DNA from: Symsagittifera roscoffensis
Taxonomy: Eukaryota > Xenacoelomorpha > Acoela > Convolutidae
Length of the DNA stretch: 64,000 nt
Reading direction: 5' to 3'
NCBI RefSeq assembly: GCF_963678635.1
Contig: NC_087071.1
Span: 9,163,842-9,227,841 of the forward strand
Within the stretch, counting starts at the first letter, position 1, and each line of letters starts with the position of its first letter. Position numbers and translations under genes: made by a program. Below are positions 46,158 to 54,737 of this stretch, piece after piece. The notes under the pieces were generated by a model. The model worked only from the letters and a program-made list of their open reading frames with translations, did no database searches and was not told where the DNA came from.

Positions 46158-48769
46158 CGTGGGCTAAAAAAATTATTATTTTGAGACTGAAAAGCGGTGG
46201 TATGGGGTTGTTCTATAATTTGTTCATAAGTATTTTCATCTTGTGAGTGGTGTGGCATTATATGTTGGATGGGACTTTGTGATATGTTTGGTCTAAAATT
46301 ATTATGTGTTATGGCTAAATTTCGAAAATTACGTGGGACTAGGGATAATGGATGGTTATGTGGCAGGGGTGGTAACTGTGGTGCTGTTGGTGTTGTGTCT
46401 GCATTGTTATGTTCTTCGTCGTATGTGTTCTGTCTTGTTGCTATTTTTGTGTTATATTCTTTTATTTGTGCGTCTAAAAGAATTTTGTTTATAGATGTAG
46501 ATAATATTCCAAAAAATCCTGCAAATAGTATGCGTGCTACACTTGCTTGTCTATTGACTTGTGTGTGTATAGCACATGTGTTATAGATTCCTTTTAAGAG
46601 TGAAAAAAGAAATCCAATAAAGTTAAACATTGCGTATAAAATAGTTAGTTTTTCTAAGATGTAGTAGGGCCATCCTAGAAAATCAAGAATTTCATTCTTG
46701 AGTGTAACAAAGCTAAAAATATTGATAGGTGATATATCTTGGGGACGGTATTTTTCACCGTTTAGATATATATAATCTTTAATGTCTTTAAAATATCCGC
46801 TATAGTCTTGCGTATAGATGTCTGCAAATCCTGCGGTTTCGGCAAGTTTGCGTAAGTTTTGGTCAATTGATTGTCTTTGTATTGTGTCCATTTGTGTTAA
46901 TAATTCCTGGAATTGTTGTGTTCTAATGTGATGTTGAATATCTGATTTTGAGTATATTCCTATTGACTGTAAGTCTATATTTGGGTTTCGAGCGATAGCG
47001 CGAATGCTTTCTGGTGAAAATTTTTTGAGTGATTGCATTAATGTGGGATATGGGGTGAGAAGGTAATATTTATCTTCATCAGGGTTTAGTTGTACTACGT
47101 TGTGGCTATTTTCTGATCCACATGGAACTGCGGTATCCCAGAAGTAGGTTCTTCGTGAAAGTGTGTCAACGAAATGTACTTTATTCTTATAAAAGATAGG
47201 GATTCTTTTATAACATCGTTTATCTTCAAAAACGTATAGTGGTGATACTTTTTTAGTACAAGTATAAAACCATAAGATGTTTCCTTCATAGTCTTAAAAA
47301 TTTGATCTATTTCCTGATAGTAAATATCCTGCGTAGGGTATTTTTAATACTGCTAGTGCAAGTGATTGTAATATTTGTGTTCTTTCTAATTCGCATAGTT
47401 GGTGTAATGTTTCTAATTCGGAGAGTGACATTTCTTGAAAAATTCGGCTAATCGTGTAGTCTAGTTTCATATCTAAATGAATATCATAGTGGATATTACC
47501 AAAATATGTACTATTCATTAGTGATAGTTCTTGTAAACGTGTGCTTTGATCGTTTTGGGGTTTTAAATGTCCACCAGGTTGACCTGTATTCTTTTGAAAA
47601 TTAACTGGTATATATGATGTTCCTTCGTTTAGGGGATGACTTGTGGCGTATGGGTCGACTTTTATTTTTCCAGTGGTCATGTCGAATCCATTTTCGTATT
47701 CAACTAATATTTCAGAGTATTGTGTTTTGTGAAGTGGGTTTCTGTATTTACATGCAAGTTCTGTCTCTTGATATATTTGAAAACGTGTTAATTAATTTTC
47801 TATATTATGAATGTTTCGAAAATTAGAACTTATCTTTCGTAATGGATTTACTTGTTCATATGGTATTGATTGTATAAAATAATTTTCGTGAAATTTTATC
47901 ATACGAGCGTGTATTTTTGCTACTTGAAATGTTGTACATGTGTCTTCGGGGAACCAAACAATTGTTGCTTGTGTTCTGGTTGTAGGGTCGCAATAACCTT
48001 GGTCGTTTTTACAAGGTAATCTAATTCCTTGATAAATCATTGTGTTGTCTGATAAATCTCGTGTGAGTTGTATTTTTTCGAGTTGTATTTTCCAATCGAA
48101 AAACATTATTTCTTGGTATCCTTTATTTTTTGTGTCTGCTTTGCAGTTTGATGGGTCATTTATACCGATGTGTGGTATCCAGTGTTTATCGTGTATGTCA
48201 TAAGTTAATCGTCCGTGTGCGCCGTTGTATGGGTATTTTTCATCTAATTTTATATGTCCTTGATATCTTTCAAGTTCTGCTTGATGTACAGAATCTGAAA
48301 AAACTTGGAAATATACTAACTTTCTATCTGTGTTTTTATTTTTTGTGATGTTTAGTCGGAGTAACTCGTTTTTACAATCTTCGGGATTGAGATGTAAAAG
48401 TCGTTCTATATTACTCTGGTAGAATGATTCATGGTCAAGTCGGTTTTTATTTCCGTTTGAGACTTGTGAACAATGTACTTTCTTTTCAGAAAATGTTGCT
48501 GTGAATTTATATCCTATAACTGTAGTTGCTCGGGCTTTTGAATAAAGTGTTGCTATGACATTTGTAGTTTCTATGGCTTGGGGTTCTGTTTCGCACTGTG
48601 ATACTTGATTTATTGCATACTTGTGTAGTGTTTTTTGTTCGTTTTCTTCACAATCGTAATGTGTTACTAATAAATCTTGGGGTCCTGTGCGGGGAGAAGG
48701 GTTTATGTTTTGATTTGAGATTACTAGAAAAAGGAGTTGGAGAAAAATTAATAATTTTAGAATATACAT
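46154..48769 (-). pseudogene. Envelope-like membrane glycoprotein ORF, two in-frame TAA codons
   Basis: One reading frame of 871 codons, broken only by TAA at 47,792-47,794 and 47,294-47,296 and in frame on all sides. Architecture: hydrophobic signal peptide (residues 1-18), a Cys-rich ectodomain starting with a THYDCEENE block, a strong membrane segment at about 700-728, a second hydrophobic patch at about 746-761, and a long Pro/Asn/Gln-rich cytoplasmic tail. This is the layout of a type I membrane fusion glycoprotein. The position after pol is where retroviral-type elements carry env. I cannot name the glycoprotein class, although several negative-strand RNA virus glycoproteins have been captured by invertebrate retroelements. 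It starts inside the end of ORF3 (13-nt overlap) and its TGA overlaps the ORF5 start. Whether the TAA codons are damage or read through is unresolved. Confidence 0.8.
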
Positions 48770-49872
48770 GTGTATGATAATCCTGAGTATGGATTATAAA
48801 ATGTTATGTAACCAATTGTGTTTTTGGTATATCTGTCGTATTTATATATTACTTCAGTGGTTATAAATGGTGGTGGTAGTGATTGAGCTGTTATGTTTGG
48901 TGGGTTTAATGGGTAGGGATGTTGAGTAATGTTGTTTAATTTAACTGTGATTTCAAACTTTAATTGTAAACTGTTTTGTTGGAGTATTTGGATATTATGA
49001 TCACGGATATCGTCGTGAATGTCTTGTCGGTATTGTAATCTATTAAGTGCCCAGTTGTGGAGGCGATTACTTTCTAGATGTTGTCCAAATAGTGGTGGAG
49101 GGGCTGTAAATGTATTCCAATCTAGTCTTAAAGGGATATTTGTTGATGATTGTTCTCGATATCTGGCGTCGAGATTATTTGGAAAATTTAAGTTAAAAGG
49201 TGGTGGTGAAATCTGGCTTATTGATGGTGTTGATGGTAGTGATAATGTTTCTGGTAGTGATGAGGATGTTGTTGTATCTGTAGAAATATCTATTGGATCA
49301 TTGACTAAATTTAATTCACCTTGTGTAAATGAATGTGTTGTCCAATATGGTAGTCGTGATGCCTGGTTTGGGGGGTTAAAGGGATTTTCACGTATTTGTT
49401 CAGATGTTGGTGTTGAACCTAAGTAATCTGATGGTAGGCTTGAGGTGCTACGTTGTGAAAGAAGCGTAGGGGTTTCTGGTAATTTGCCAATGGGGTTTTC
49501 TGGAGTGTTTTGTGATGGGGATTGAGGTATATCAAAATGAACTCGGGGAGTTAGAAAATTTCTGTTCCGTCGAGGATGTATAATTTGTCTATTTATTTCG
49601 ACTGTATTTTGGTTTTGACTAGGATTTCTTATTCTACTTAATTCTTGTGGTAGTGTTGGGTATAAGTTATATGTTGGTTCGCTTAGAGGTGCTTGTCGTT
49701 GAACTGGTTCTAGTGGTTCTGATAAACGAGCGTGTCGTTCTTCAAAAGTGTATGGGTTATCTTGAAAGGAAATTTGTGTAGATGTTTGAGGATTCTTGGT
49801 AGTTGAAGGTGTTGTTGGGTTATCTTGGGATGATGTCGGTGAAGACTGACTTGGTGACTTTTGGGTAGCCAT
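48757..49872 (-). CDS. ORF3 of the giant element (371 aa, Ser/Pro/Thr-rich)
   Basis: Intact ATG-to-stop frame directly before the envelope-like ORF, overlapping it by 13 nt. The first ~240 residues are low-complexity Ser/Pro/Thr/Gln-rich sequence with several Pro-rich motifs (SPPPFNLN, APPPLFGQ). The last ~130 residues look folded and end in a Tyr-rich strand-like segment. There is no signal peptide and no membrane span. It resembles ORF5 in layout (disordered head, folded tail), though I cannot show homology. Intactness in a copy with other damage suggests recent function. Possible retroviral-style accessory or tegument-like protein; no function is assigned. Confidence 0.75.
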   Translation of the reverse strand: MATQKSPSQSSPTSSQDNPTTPSTTKNPQTSTQISFQDNPYTFEERHARLSEPLEPVQRQAPLSEPTYNLYPTLPQELSRIRNPSQNQNTVEINRQIIHPRRNRNFLTPRVHFDIPQSPSQNTPENPIGKLPETPTLLSQRSTSSLPSDYLGSTPTSEQIRENPFNPPNQASRLPYWTTHSFTQGELNLVNDPIDISTDTTTSSSLPETLSLPSTPSISQISPPPFNLNFPNNLDARYREQSSTNIPLRLDWNTFTAPPPLFGQHLESNRLHNWALNRLQYRQDIHDDIRDHNIQILQQNSLQLKFEITVKLNNITQHPYPLNPPNITAQSLPPPFITTEVIYKYDRYTKNTIGYITFYNPYSGLSYTCIF

Positions 49873-49910
49873 TTTTGATAGCTTTTTGGTCTATTCTTTT
49901 ATTGAAAAAG

Positions 49911-50087
49911 TTAATGTTTATTAAAGTATTCTTCTAAGAAAAGAATTAGGAGGATTGTTGCTAGAGCGAATGTGATGATTGCTTTCTTTATACATTTGCA
50001 TATAGTCAAAATGAGGGCTGATAGAAATGTTATGAAAATTACAAATAGTAGAAAAATATCAGTTCTACTGAAAATAGTTCGTATCAT
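49911..50087 (-). CDS. Small two-span membrane ORF of the giant element (58 aa)
   Basis: ATG to TAA, 58 codons. Two hydrophobic segments (IFLLFVIFITFLSALILTIC, residues 11-30, and IITFALATILLILFLEE, residues 37-53) are separated by a short basic loop (KCIKKA). This is the classic hairpin layout of small viral membrane or ion-channel proteins. It lies 10 nt after the preceding hydrophobic ORF and 38 nt before the ORF3 start. Viroporin-like function is inference from topology only. Confidence 0.55.
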   Translation of the reverse strand: MIRTIFSRTDIFLLFVIFITFLSALILTICKCIKKAIITFALATILLILFLEEYFNKH

Positions 50088-50097
50088 TTAGACAATT

Positions 50098-50313
50098 TTA
50101 TAAATCGTACCTGTGGATATAATCAAGGGTTTTTGAAAGTTGGAGAAATAGTTCGAATATAGTGTAGAAAATTAAAAAAATATTACAAAAAATGATTAAG
50201 AGTATTAGAAAAGATTCAAGGATATCAAAAAGAAATATTATGAAAGTTTCAAGTATCGTAAAAAATTGTTTGAGGTTTGTGATAATTTTAGTGACTGTTT
50301 GATAGAAGAGCAT
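50098..50313 (-). CDS. Small hydrophobic ORF of the giant element (71 aa)
   Basis: ATG to TAA, 71 codons. Polar ends surround a very hydrophobic Ile/Phe/Leu core (residues about 18-57) long enough for one or two membrane spans. It sits between pol and ORF3, in tandem with the 58-aa two-span ORF. Its Phe/Ile richness could also be chance in AT-rich DNA, but the surrounding 600 nt keeps no other sense frame. Confidence 0.45.
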   Translation of the reverse strand: MLFYQTVTKIITNLKQFFTILETFIIFLFDILESFLILLIIFCNIFLIFYTIFELFLQLSKTLDYIHRYDL

Positions 50314-50907
50314 TTAAGAAATGGCTTCGTGATCGAATATTTTTTGTTGTTTGGGGCAATTTTCAAGTGTGGTCGGATTATTTATTAGTTTTTTGACAAG
50401 TGGGTTGAGTTTCGTAAAAAATTGTTGGGGGCAATTCTTATGGTGATCGGGAGGTCTTCTTTGTCTTTATTTTCATTTGTCAAATGATCTGGGGTATTTT
50501 TGAGATTTTTATACTTTAGGCTAAATAAAATGGTCGTTCTTTTACTTTAGGCTAATTTAACATATTTGTTTGGGGGGTATTTGAGGGCTGAGTTGGGGAA
50601 ATATTGTTGATCTTTGGTTTATTAGATAAGGGAGGGTTATGATATTATGGTGATATTTATTTTAGTTGTCAAGTTGGAGTGGTTTGCTTATTTTTGACCT
50701 GGAGGTCGTAGAGTTATAGTTATAGATATGCCTGGAGTTTAATATTTTTCGTCTAGTTGGTTTGTGTTAAAGTTATAGAAAGTGACGGATTGGATGAATC
50801 CTATTGGCTAATTTTGAACTAGAATCGCTGCGTGTTTATCAGCATGTTATCTTGAAAAATGAAAGTGTGAAATGTTTCAGAGGTGCAAAGATTTTTAAAT
50901 GTAGAAT
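50314..50907 (-). other. Noncoding spacer between integrase and the small membrane ORFs
   Basis: About 590 nt with no sense frame of note. It has a repeated element (ACTTTAGGCTAAAT / ACTTTAGGCTAATT near 50,513-50,550). It could hold a subgenomic promoter or splice acceptor for the downstream ORFs; I cannot point to a specific site. Confidence 0.5.
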
Positions 50908-53295
50908 TTAAGGTTGTTTTTGAAATTCAACTTTCTTTAATATTTTAGATTGTGGGATGAATACTTTATAATTTTTACGTGGTTGATTTCTAAGTCGTGA
51001 AGACTCTCTATGTTCTGATTTGTCGATTTGTTTTTGGGGTATTATTTGTTCTGTCATTTTTCTATTTTTTCTTTCTTTTTGAAATGTATTTTGATCGAGA
51101 TTTTTTGTATTGTTTTTTGTGGTGTTTGCTTTTGTATTTTGATTTCCGAGGTGAATATCATTTTGTTCCTTTGTTATGTTGTTTGTATGTGGGTTATTTT
51201 GAATAACTTTTAAACCTGTAAAAGAATATAATTGAGTTAGTTCGCGGAGTGCGTATTCTTTTGGATAATAAGTTAATAGGTTATTTCGATGTTGAACGAT
51301 TTCTTTTTTATCTGAGTCGGTGATTTTATATGTGACATCAGTGGGTTTTGCAATTATTTGGTATGGTCCTTTACGAAGGGGTTGTAACTTTTTTGAAATT
51401 CCTTTTTGAGTATTAAAATTGGGTATTAAAACAAATGTTCCAATTTTTAAATCGGAGGCTGGTGTAAAGCGTGAATTTATTTGTTCATTAATATTTTGCC
51501 TTTGTAACAACTTTTTTGTTACCTTCTGGTAAATTTCATTGTGTTTTTTATCTCTGTTTAAAATCCATTCGGTGTGTGTACCGGAGGCTAATTTAAGAAT
51601 TTGTGGGTGATGAAAATGATCTTCATCGTGTGTATGTAATGGTAGGTTATAACAAATTGAGTCTTTATTTGGTTGACAATAACCTTGTGCGTTTTTATGA
51701 GAGTTTGCTGTAAACATTATTGGTTTGCGTGGCTTTTGGTTAAAAACCATTTCATATGGTGACATTCCTAAAGTTGTCGTGATTTGTGAATTATATGCTA
51801 AGGGAAATAGTTTTACATCTGCTGACCATTCGGTATATCTTGTATCATTTCCATTGATGATACATCTGAGATATTCTTGTAATGAACGGTTCATACCTTC
51901 GACTAAGCCGTTTGTCCAAGGTGCGTGAGATGTACGTGGTTTGTGTTTAATGTTATATAAATGACATAGTGTGATGATTTCATTATTTATGAATTCTGTA
52001 CCGTTGTCTGTAACTAAAATTTCTGGTAGTCCGAATTTTGCTATCCAGTGTTCATAGAGTGTTGTGTTAGCGTAATAAGCGTTACAATGTGGTACTGGGT
52101 TAAGTGCTACATAATGTGTAAATGCGTCAACAATTACCATAATGTAGGAGTTTCCTTCGGATGAGGGTGAAATTGGTCCTTTGGTATCAAATGAGATACG
52201 ATGATTAAAGTACAAACTTTGTCCTTTAAAATCTTGTTTTTGTGCTATTTGTTTTTGATTTGGGTAAGGTTTATTTAGTTGACATACTATACAGTCATTG
52301 CATAGTACTTTTATCCAAATTGGTGCATTTGGGAAATAAAAGTTTTGTATAAAATTCGAATATGTTTTTTCTGATCCAGAGTGTCCTTTAATATTTTGTG
52401 TATGTGAAATATTAAAAGCTATAAGAATCATACTTAAAGGGAGACAGGGAACTGTAGATTCATTTAGTTTGTATTCTAGAAGGTCTGTGTTTTCGTTAAT
52501 TGTTGTATTGTTGAATTTTCGAAAATATCTGAGGAGTGTTTTGTTTCCTAGAATAGTTGAATCTGCTTTGATAGGTTTAGTTTTATATTTGTGCCATGAT
52601 TTCAGTTGTCGAATTACTGGGTCAAGGTTTTGATATTGTTTCAGTGTTGAAATTGTAATTGTTTCTGTTGGGGGGAGAAAAATGTTTTCGATTTCTAATT
52701 TAGATAAGGGTATTGTGTCAAGTGGGTCATGGAGGTCAAAAACTTTATTTATTGTGTATTTTGAATCGTTTGTTTGTGGTCCTGATAAGTTTATTTTATC
52801 AGTCAGATTTTCTTTTTCAATTAGTGGAAAATGGTCTTTTTTAGGCGGGTGTTGTTTTATTCTTTTTTGTTGGGTGTTGTTTTTTATCCATTGTGAATAT
52901 GGGATTGGTTTAAAAGTTGATGTTCCAAGTAGATCAACTTCATAGTGATTATTTTGACAATCTAAATAAAGTGGGAAATGTTGTAAACTATTTATCTGTG
53001 ATTGTTCAACGTCAGTTTTTACTGCATATTTGCATTCCAATCGGGGTGATGTTTCATTTTCTGCAAGGTAGAATTTTATATTTTTGGGTATTTCAACTGT
53101 GGTTTTACGTGTAAGTAATTCAGGTGGCGTATTTCGACTTAAAGTGTCTGGTAATGCAAGATTTTTTCCTGCGGTCCAAACTATATGTAAGTTTGGGAAT
53201 TTCATTAAAATGAGTTGAAATCTATAAACTCGGTGGTTTGGATTAGACTTTTGGTCTATGGTCTGTGAATAGAACTGTGGGATGTTTTGATCCAA
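50908..53295 (-). CDS. Pol of the giant element: end of RNase H, linker and integrase
   Basis: 795-codon frame, of which the first ~13 codons are read out of the true RNase H frame. The RNase H end motif (TAGKNLALPDTLSRN) is at about residues 40-54. A long linker follows, then an HHCC zinc finger (HTQNIKGHSG, then CNDCIVCQ) near residues 305-345. The catalytic core has D at about 369 (FDTKGP), D at about 429 (VTDNGTEF) and E at about 465 (VEGMNR), a D-D-35-E spacing. A GPY/F-type module (LRKGPYQII) lies at about 650-660, followed by a basic tail. All integrase landmarks are intact. It catalyses insertion of element cDNA; the CTAG duplication is its footprint. It is one frame away from the RT frame because of the RNase H break. 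Confidence 0.92.
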   Translation of the reverse strand: MDQNIPQFYSQTIDQKSNPNHRVYRFQLILMKFPNLHIVWTAGKNLALPDTLSRNTPPELLTRKTTVEIPKNIKFYLAENETSPRLECKYAVKTDVEQSQINSLQHFPLYLDCQNNHYEVDLLGTSTFKPIPYSQWIKNNTQQKRIKQHPPKKDHFPLIEKENLTDKINLSGPQTNDSKYTINKVFDLHDPLDTIPLSKLEIENIFLPPTETITISTLKQYQNLDPVIRQLKSWHKYKTKPIKADSTILGNKTLLRYFRKFNNTTINENTDLLEYKLNESTVPCLPLSMILIAFNISHTQNIKGHSGSEKTYSNFIQNFYFPNAPIWIKVLCNDCIVCQLNKPYPNQKQIAQKQDFKGQSLYFNHRISFDTKGPISPSSEGNSYIMVIVDAFTHYVALNPVPHCNAYYANTTLYEHWIAKFGLPEILVTDNGTEFINNEIITLCHLYNIKHKPRTSHAPWTNGLVEGMNRSLQEYLRCIINGNDTRYTEWSADVKLFPLAYNSQITTTLGMSPYEMVFNQKPRKPIMFTANSHKNAQGYCQPNKDSICYNLPLHTHDEDHFHHPQILKLASGTHTEWILNRDKKHNEIYQKVTKKLLQRQNINEQINSRFTPASDLKIGTFVLIPNFNTQKGISKKLQPLRKGPYQIIAKPTDVTYKITDSDKKEIVQHRNNLLTYYPKEYALRELTQLYSFTGLKVIQNNPHTNNITKEQNDIHLGNQNTKANTTKNNTKNLDQNTFQKERKNRKMTEQIIPQKQIDKSEHRESSRLRNQPRKNYKVFIPQSKILKKVEFQKQP

Positions 53296-54613
53296 GTATC
53301 AGAAATTCATATTCTGTTAGTGTATATATTATGGCTGTACATTCTCTCATTAGAGTTGAGAGTCTTAGTTCTGCTTGAGTGAATAATCGAGAGTTTGCTG
53401 ATATGAGGTTCATTTTATTTGTACTATTATGTGATTGTAATAATGCTGCGCCGATGCCAAAGTTCGAAGCATCGCACATTGCATAAAATGGTTGATTTGA
53501 ATCTGGAATTGTGTTTGAAATTTGTTCAGTTAGAAGTTTTTTAATTTCTTCAAAACGTGCTTGATGTTCTGTGTTCCATTCAAAATTATTTTGTTGTCTA
53601 AGTATATTATAAAATGGTCTTAGGTATAATTGCATTTTATAGACATATTTACTTAAAAAATTCAACATTCCAAGGAATTCTTGGATTTTCTTTTTGTTTG
53701 TTGGTGGTTGGAGTTTTTGAATAGCATCAATGCGTGATTTTAATGGGGTGATTGTTTTTCTTTCTATATTATGTCCTAAGAATTTAACTCTTGTCAAAAA
53801 GAAGTGTGATTTATCGGGGGCGGCCTTCAGATTTTCGTTCTGAAGTATTTGGTGATATTGTTCTAAAACATTGAACATTTCCTCTTTTGTTTGTGATTGC
53901 ATAAAAACATCGTCTAAATAGGTGATTGCGTTTTTCTTGAGTATTAGTGGTCGAAAAATTTTGCTCATAAAAGCTGAAAATGCTGCTGGTCCTATGGATA
54001 TTCCATAGAATAAGCGGTTGAATTCGTATTGTTGATTTCCAATAACAAATTGTGTTAAGCGTCGTGATTGTTCATCTAATGGCATTTGATTATATGCACT
54101 ATTCATATCGGCGGTGGTAAAGTATTTTCCGTTTATTTTTGTTAAAATAACTTGTATTGGTTCAATGGGCCAATTACACTTTGATTCATCTATGAGTGAG
54201 TTGAGGTATCTAGCATCGAGAACAATTTTTAATGATTCTCCTTTGGCTAGAATTATAACAGGGTTGATAAATGTGTTGCCGTTTGGTTGTTCCTCTTTGT
54301 TTACTGGTGATATTATGTTGTATTGTTCTAAAATGTCGAGTAATCTGTTCACTTTATCGTGTAAGTGAATTGGTACTTTACTTGCTCTTTGTTTTTTGAA
54401 AACTGCGTCTGGTTTTAATGGGAGATGTAGTGATGAGCTGATTTTGCCAACATCAAATTTGGATGTTGCATAGACTGATGAATATTTAATTAGCTGTTTT
54501 GCTAGTTTTTGTGGAATGGACGGGTTCAATATAATAATTGTGAAGGAGTTCTGATTGATTTTCATATATATGTGATGAAAAAGGTTCTTCATAAATAACA
54601 GGTTCATAGTCAT
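53243..54613 (-). CDS. Pol of the giant element: reverse transcriptase and partial RNase H
   Basis: 456-codon frame. RT core: a NPVIILAKG block, TADMNSAYNQMP near residue 165, a QFVIGNQQYEFNRLFYGI block, and the active site YLDD at about 232-235. RNase H follows with its first Asp in CDASNFG (about 380), Glu in LMREC (about 422) and Asp in TDHRP (about 450). The frame stops just after this Asp, and the rest of RNase H continues in the integrase ORF in another frame. The sequence normally lying between TDHRP and the next conserved block is too short, so a small deletion that also shifts frame is the likely cause. The nominal ATG lies in sequence belonging to another frame; true RT sequence starts near 54,530. 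Confidence 0.92.
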   Translation of the reverse strand: MTMNLLFMKNLFHHIYMKINQNSFTIIILNPSIPQKLAKQLIKYSSVYATSKFDVGKISSSLHLPLKPDAVFKKQRASKVPIHLHDKVNRLLDILEQYNIISPVNKEEQPNGNTFINPVIILAKGESLKIVLDARYLNSLIDESKCNWPIEPIQVILTKINGKYFTTADMNSAYNQMPLDEQSRRLTQFVIGNQQYEFNRLFYGISIGPAAFSAFMSKIFRPLILKKNAITYLDDVFMQSQTKEEMFNVLEQYHQILQNENLKAAPDKSHFFLTRVKFLGHNIERKTITPLKSRIDAIQKLQPPTNKKKIQEFLGMLNFLSKYVYKMQLYLRPFYNILRQQNNFEWNTEHQARFEEIKKLLTEQISNTIPDSNQPFYAMCDASNFGIGAALLQSHNSTNKMNLISANSRLFTQAELRLSTLMRECTAIIYTLTEYEFLILGSKHPTVLFTDHRPKV

Positions 54614-54737
54614 TTTCGACTTTTATCATGTTGATGGAGAGAGTGTTTTCTGCATCGCTTTCTGAATCTGATGATTCACAGTTTATTTGGTTGAGTTGTA
54701 ACGTATCAGTTACTGTGTCATCAATACCTGGAGGGTC
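54486..54737 (-). pseudogene. Linker frame after the Gag stop (start of pol, protease absent)
   Basis: Directly after the Gag TAA the same frame stays open for 83 codons and is acidic (NCESSDSESDAENTL, then NDYEPVIYEEPF). It ends inside what becomes RT in another frame. A protease with a D(S/T)G motif would be expected here, but none is visible in any frame, so a deletion near 54,500-54,540 has probably removed it and changed the frame. A Gag stop followed by an in-frame pol start is also the design of elements that use stop-codon readthrough. Confidence 0.6.

Noticed and set aside
46269-46586. Plus-strand 105-codon ORF and similar antisense frames at 49019-49426, 55133-55477 and 56249-56555
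   Set aside because: Mirror frames of the envelope-like, ORF3 and gag genes, produced by the G/T-rich plus strand.
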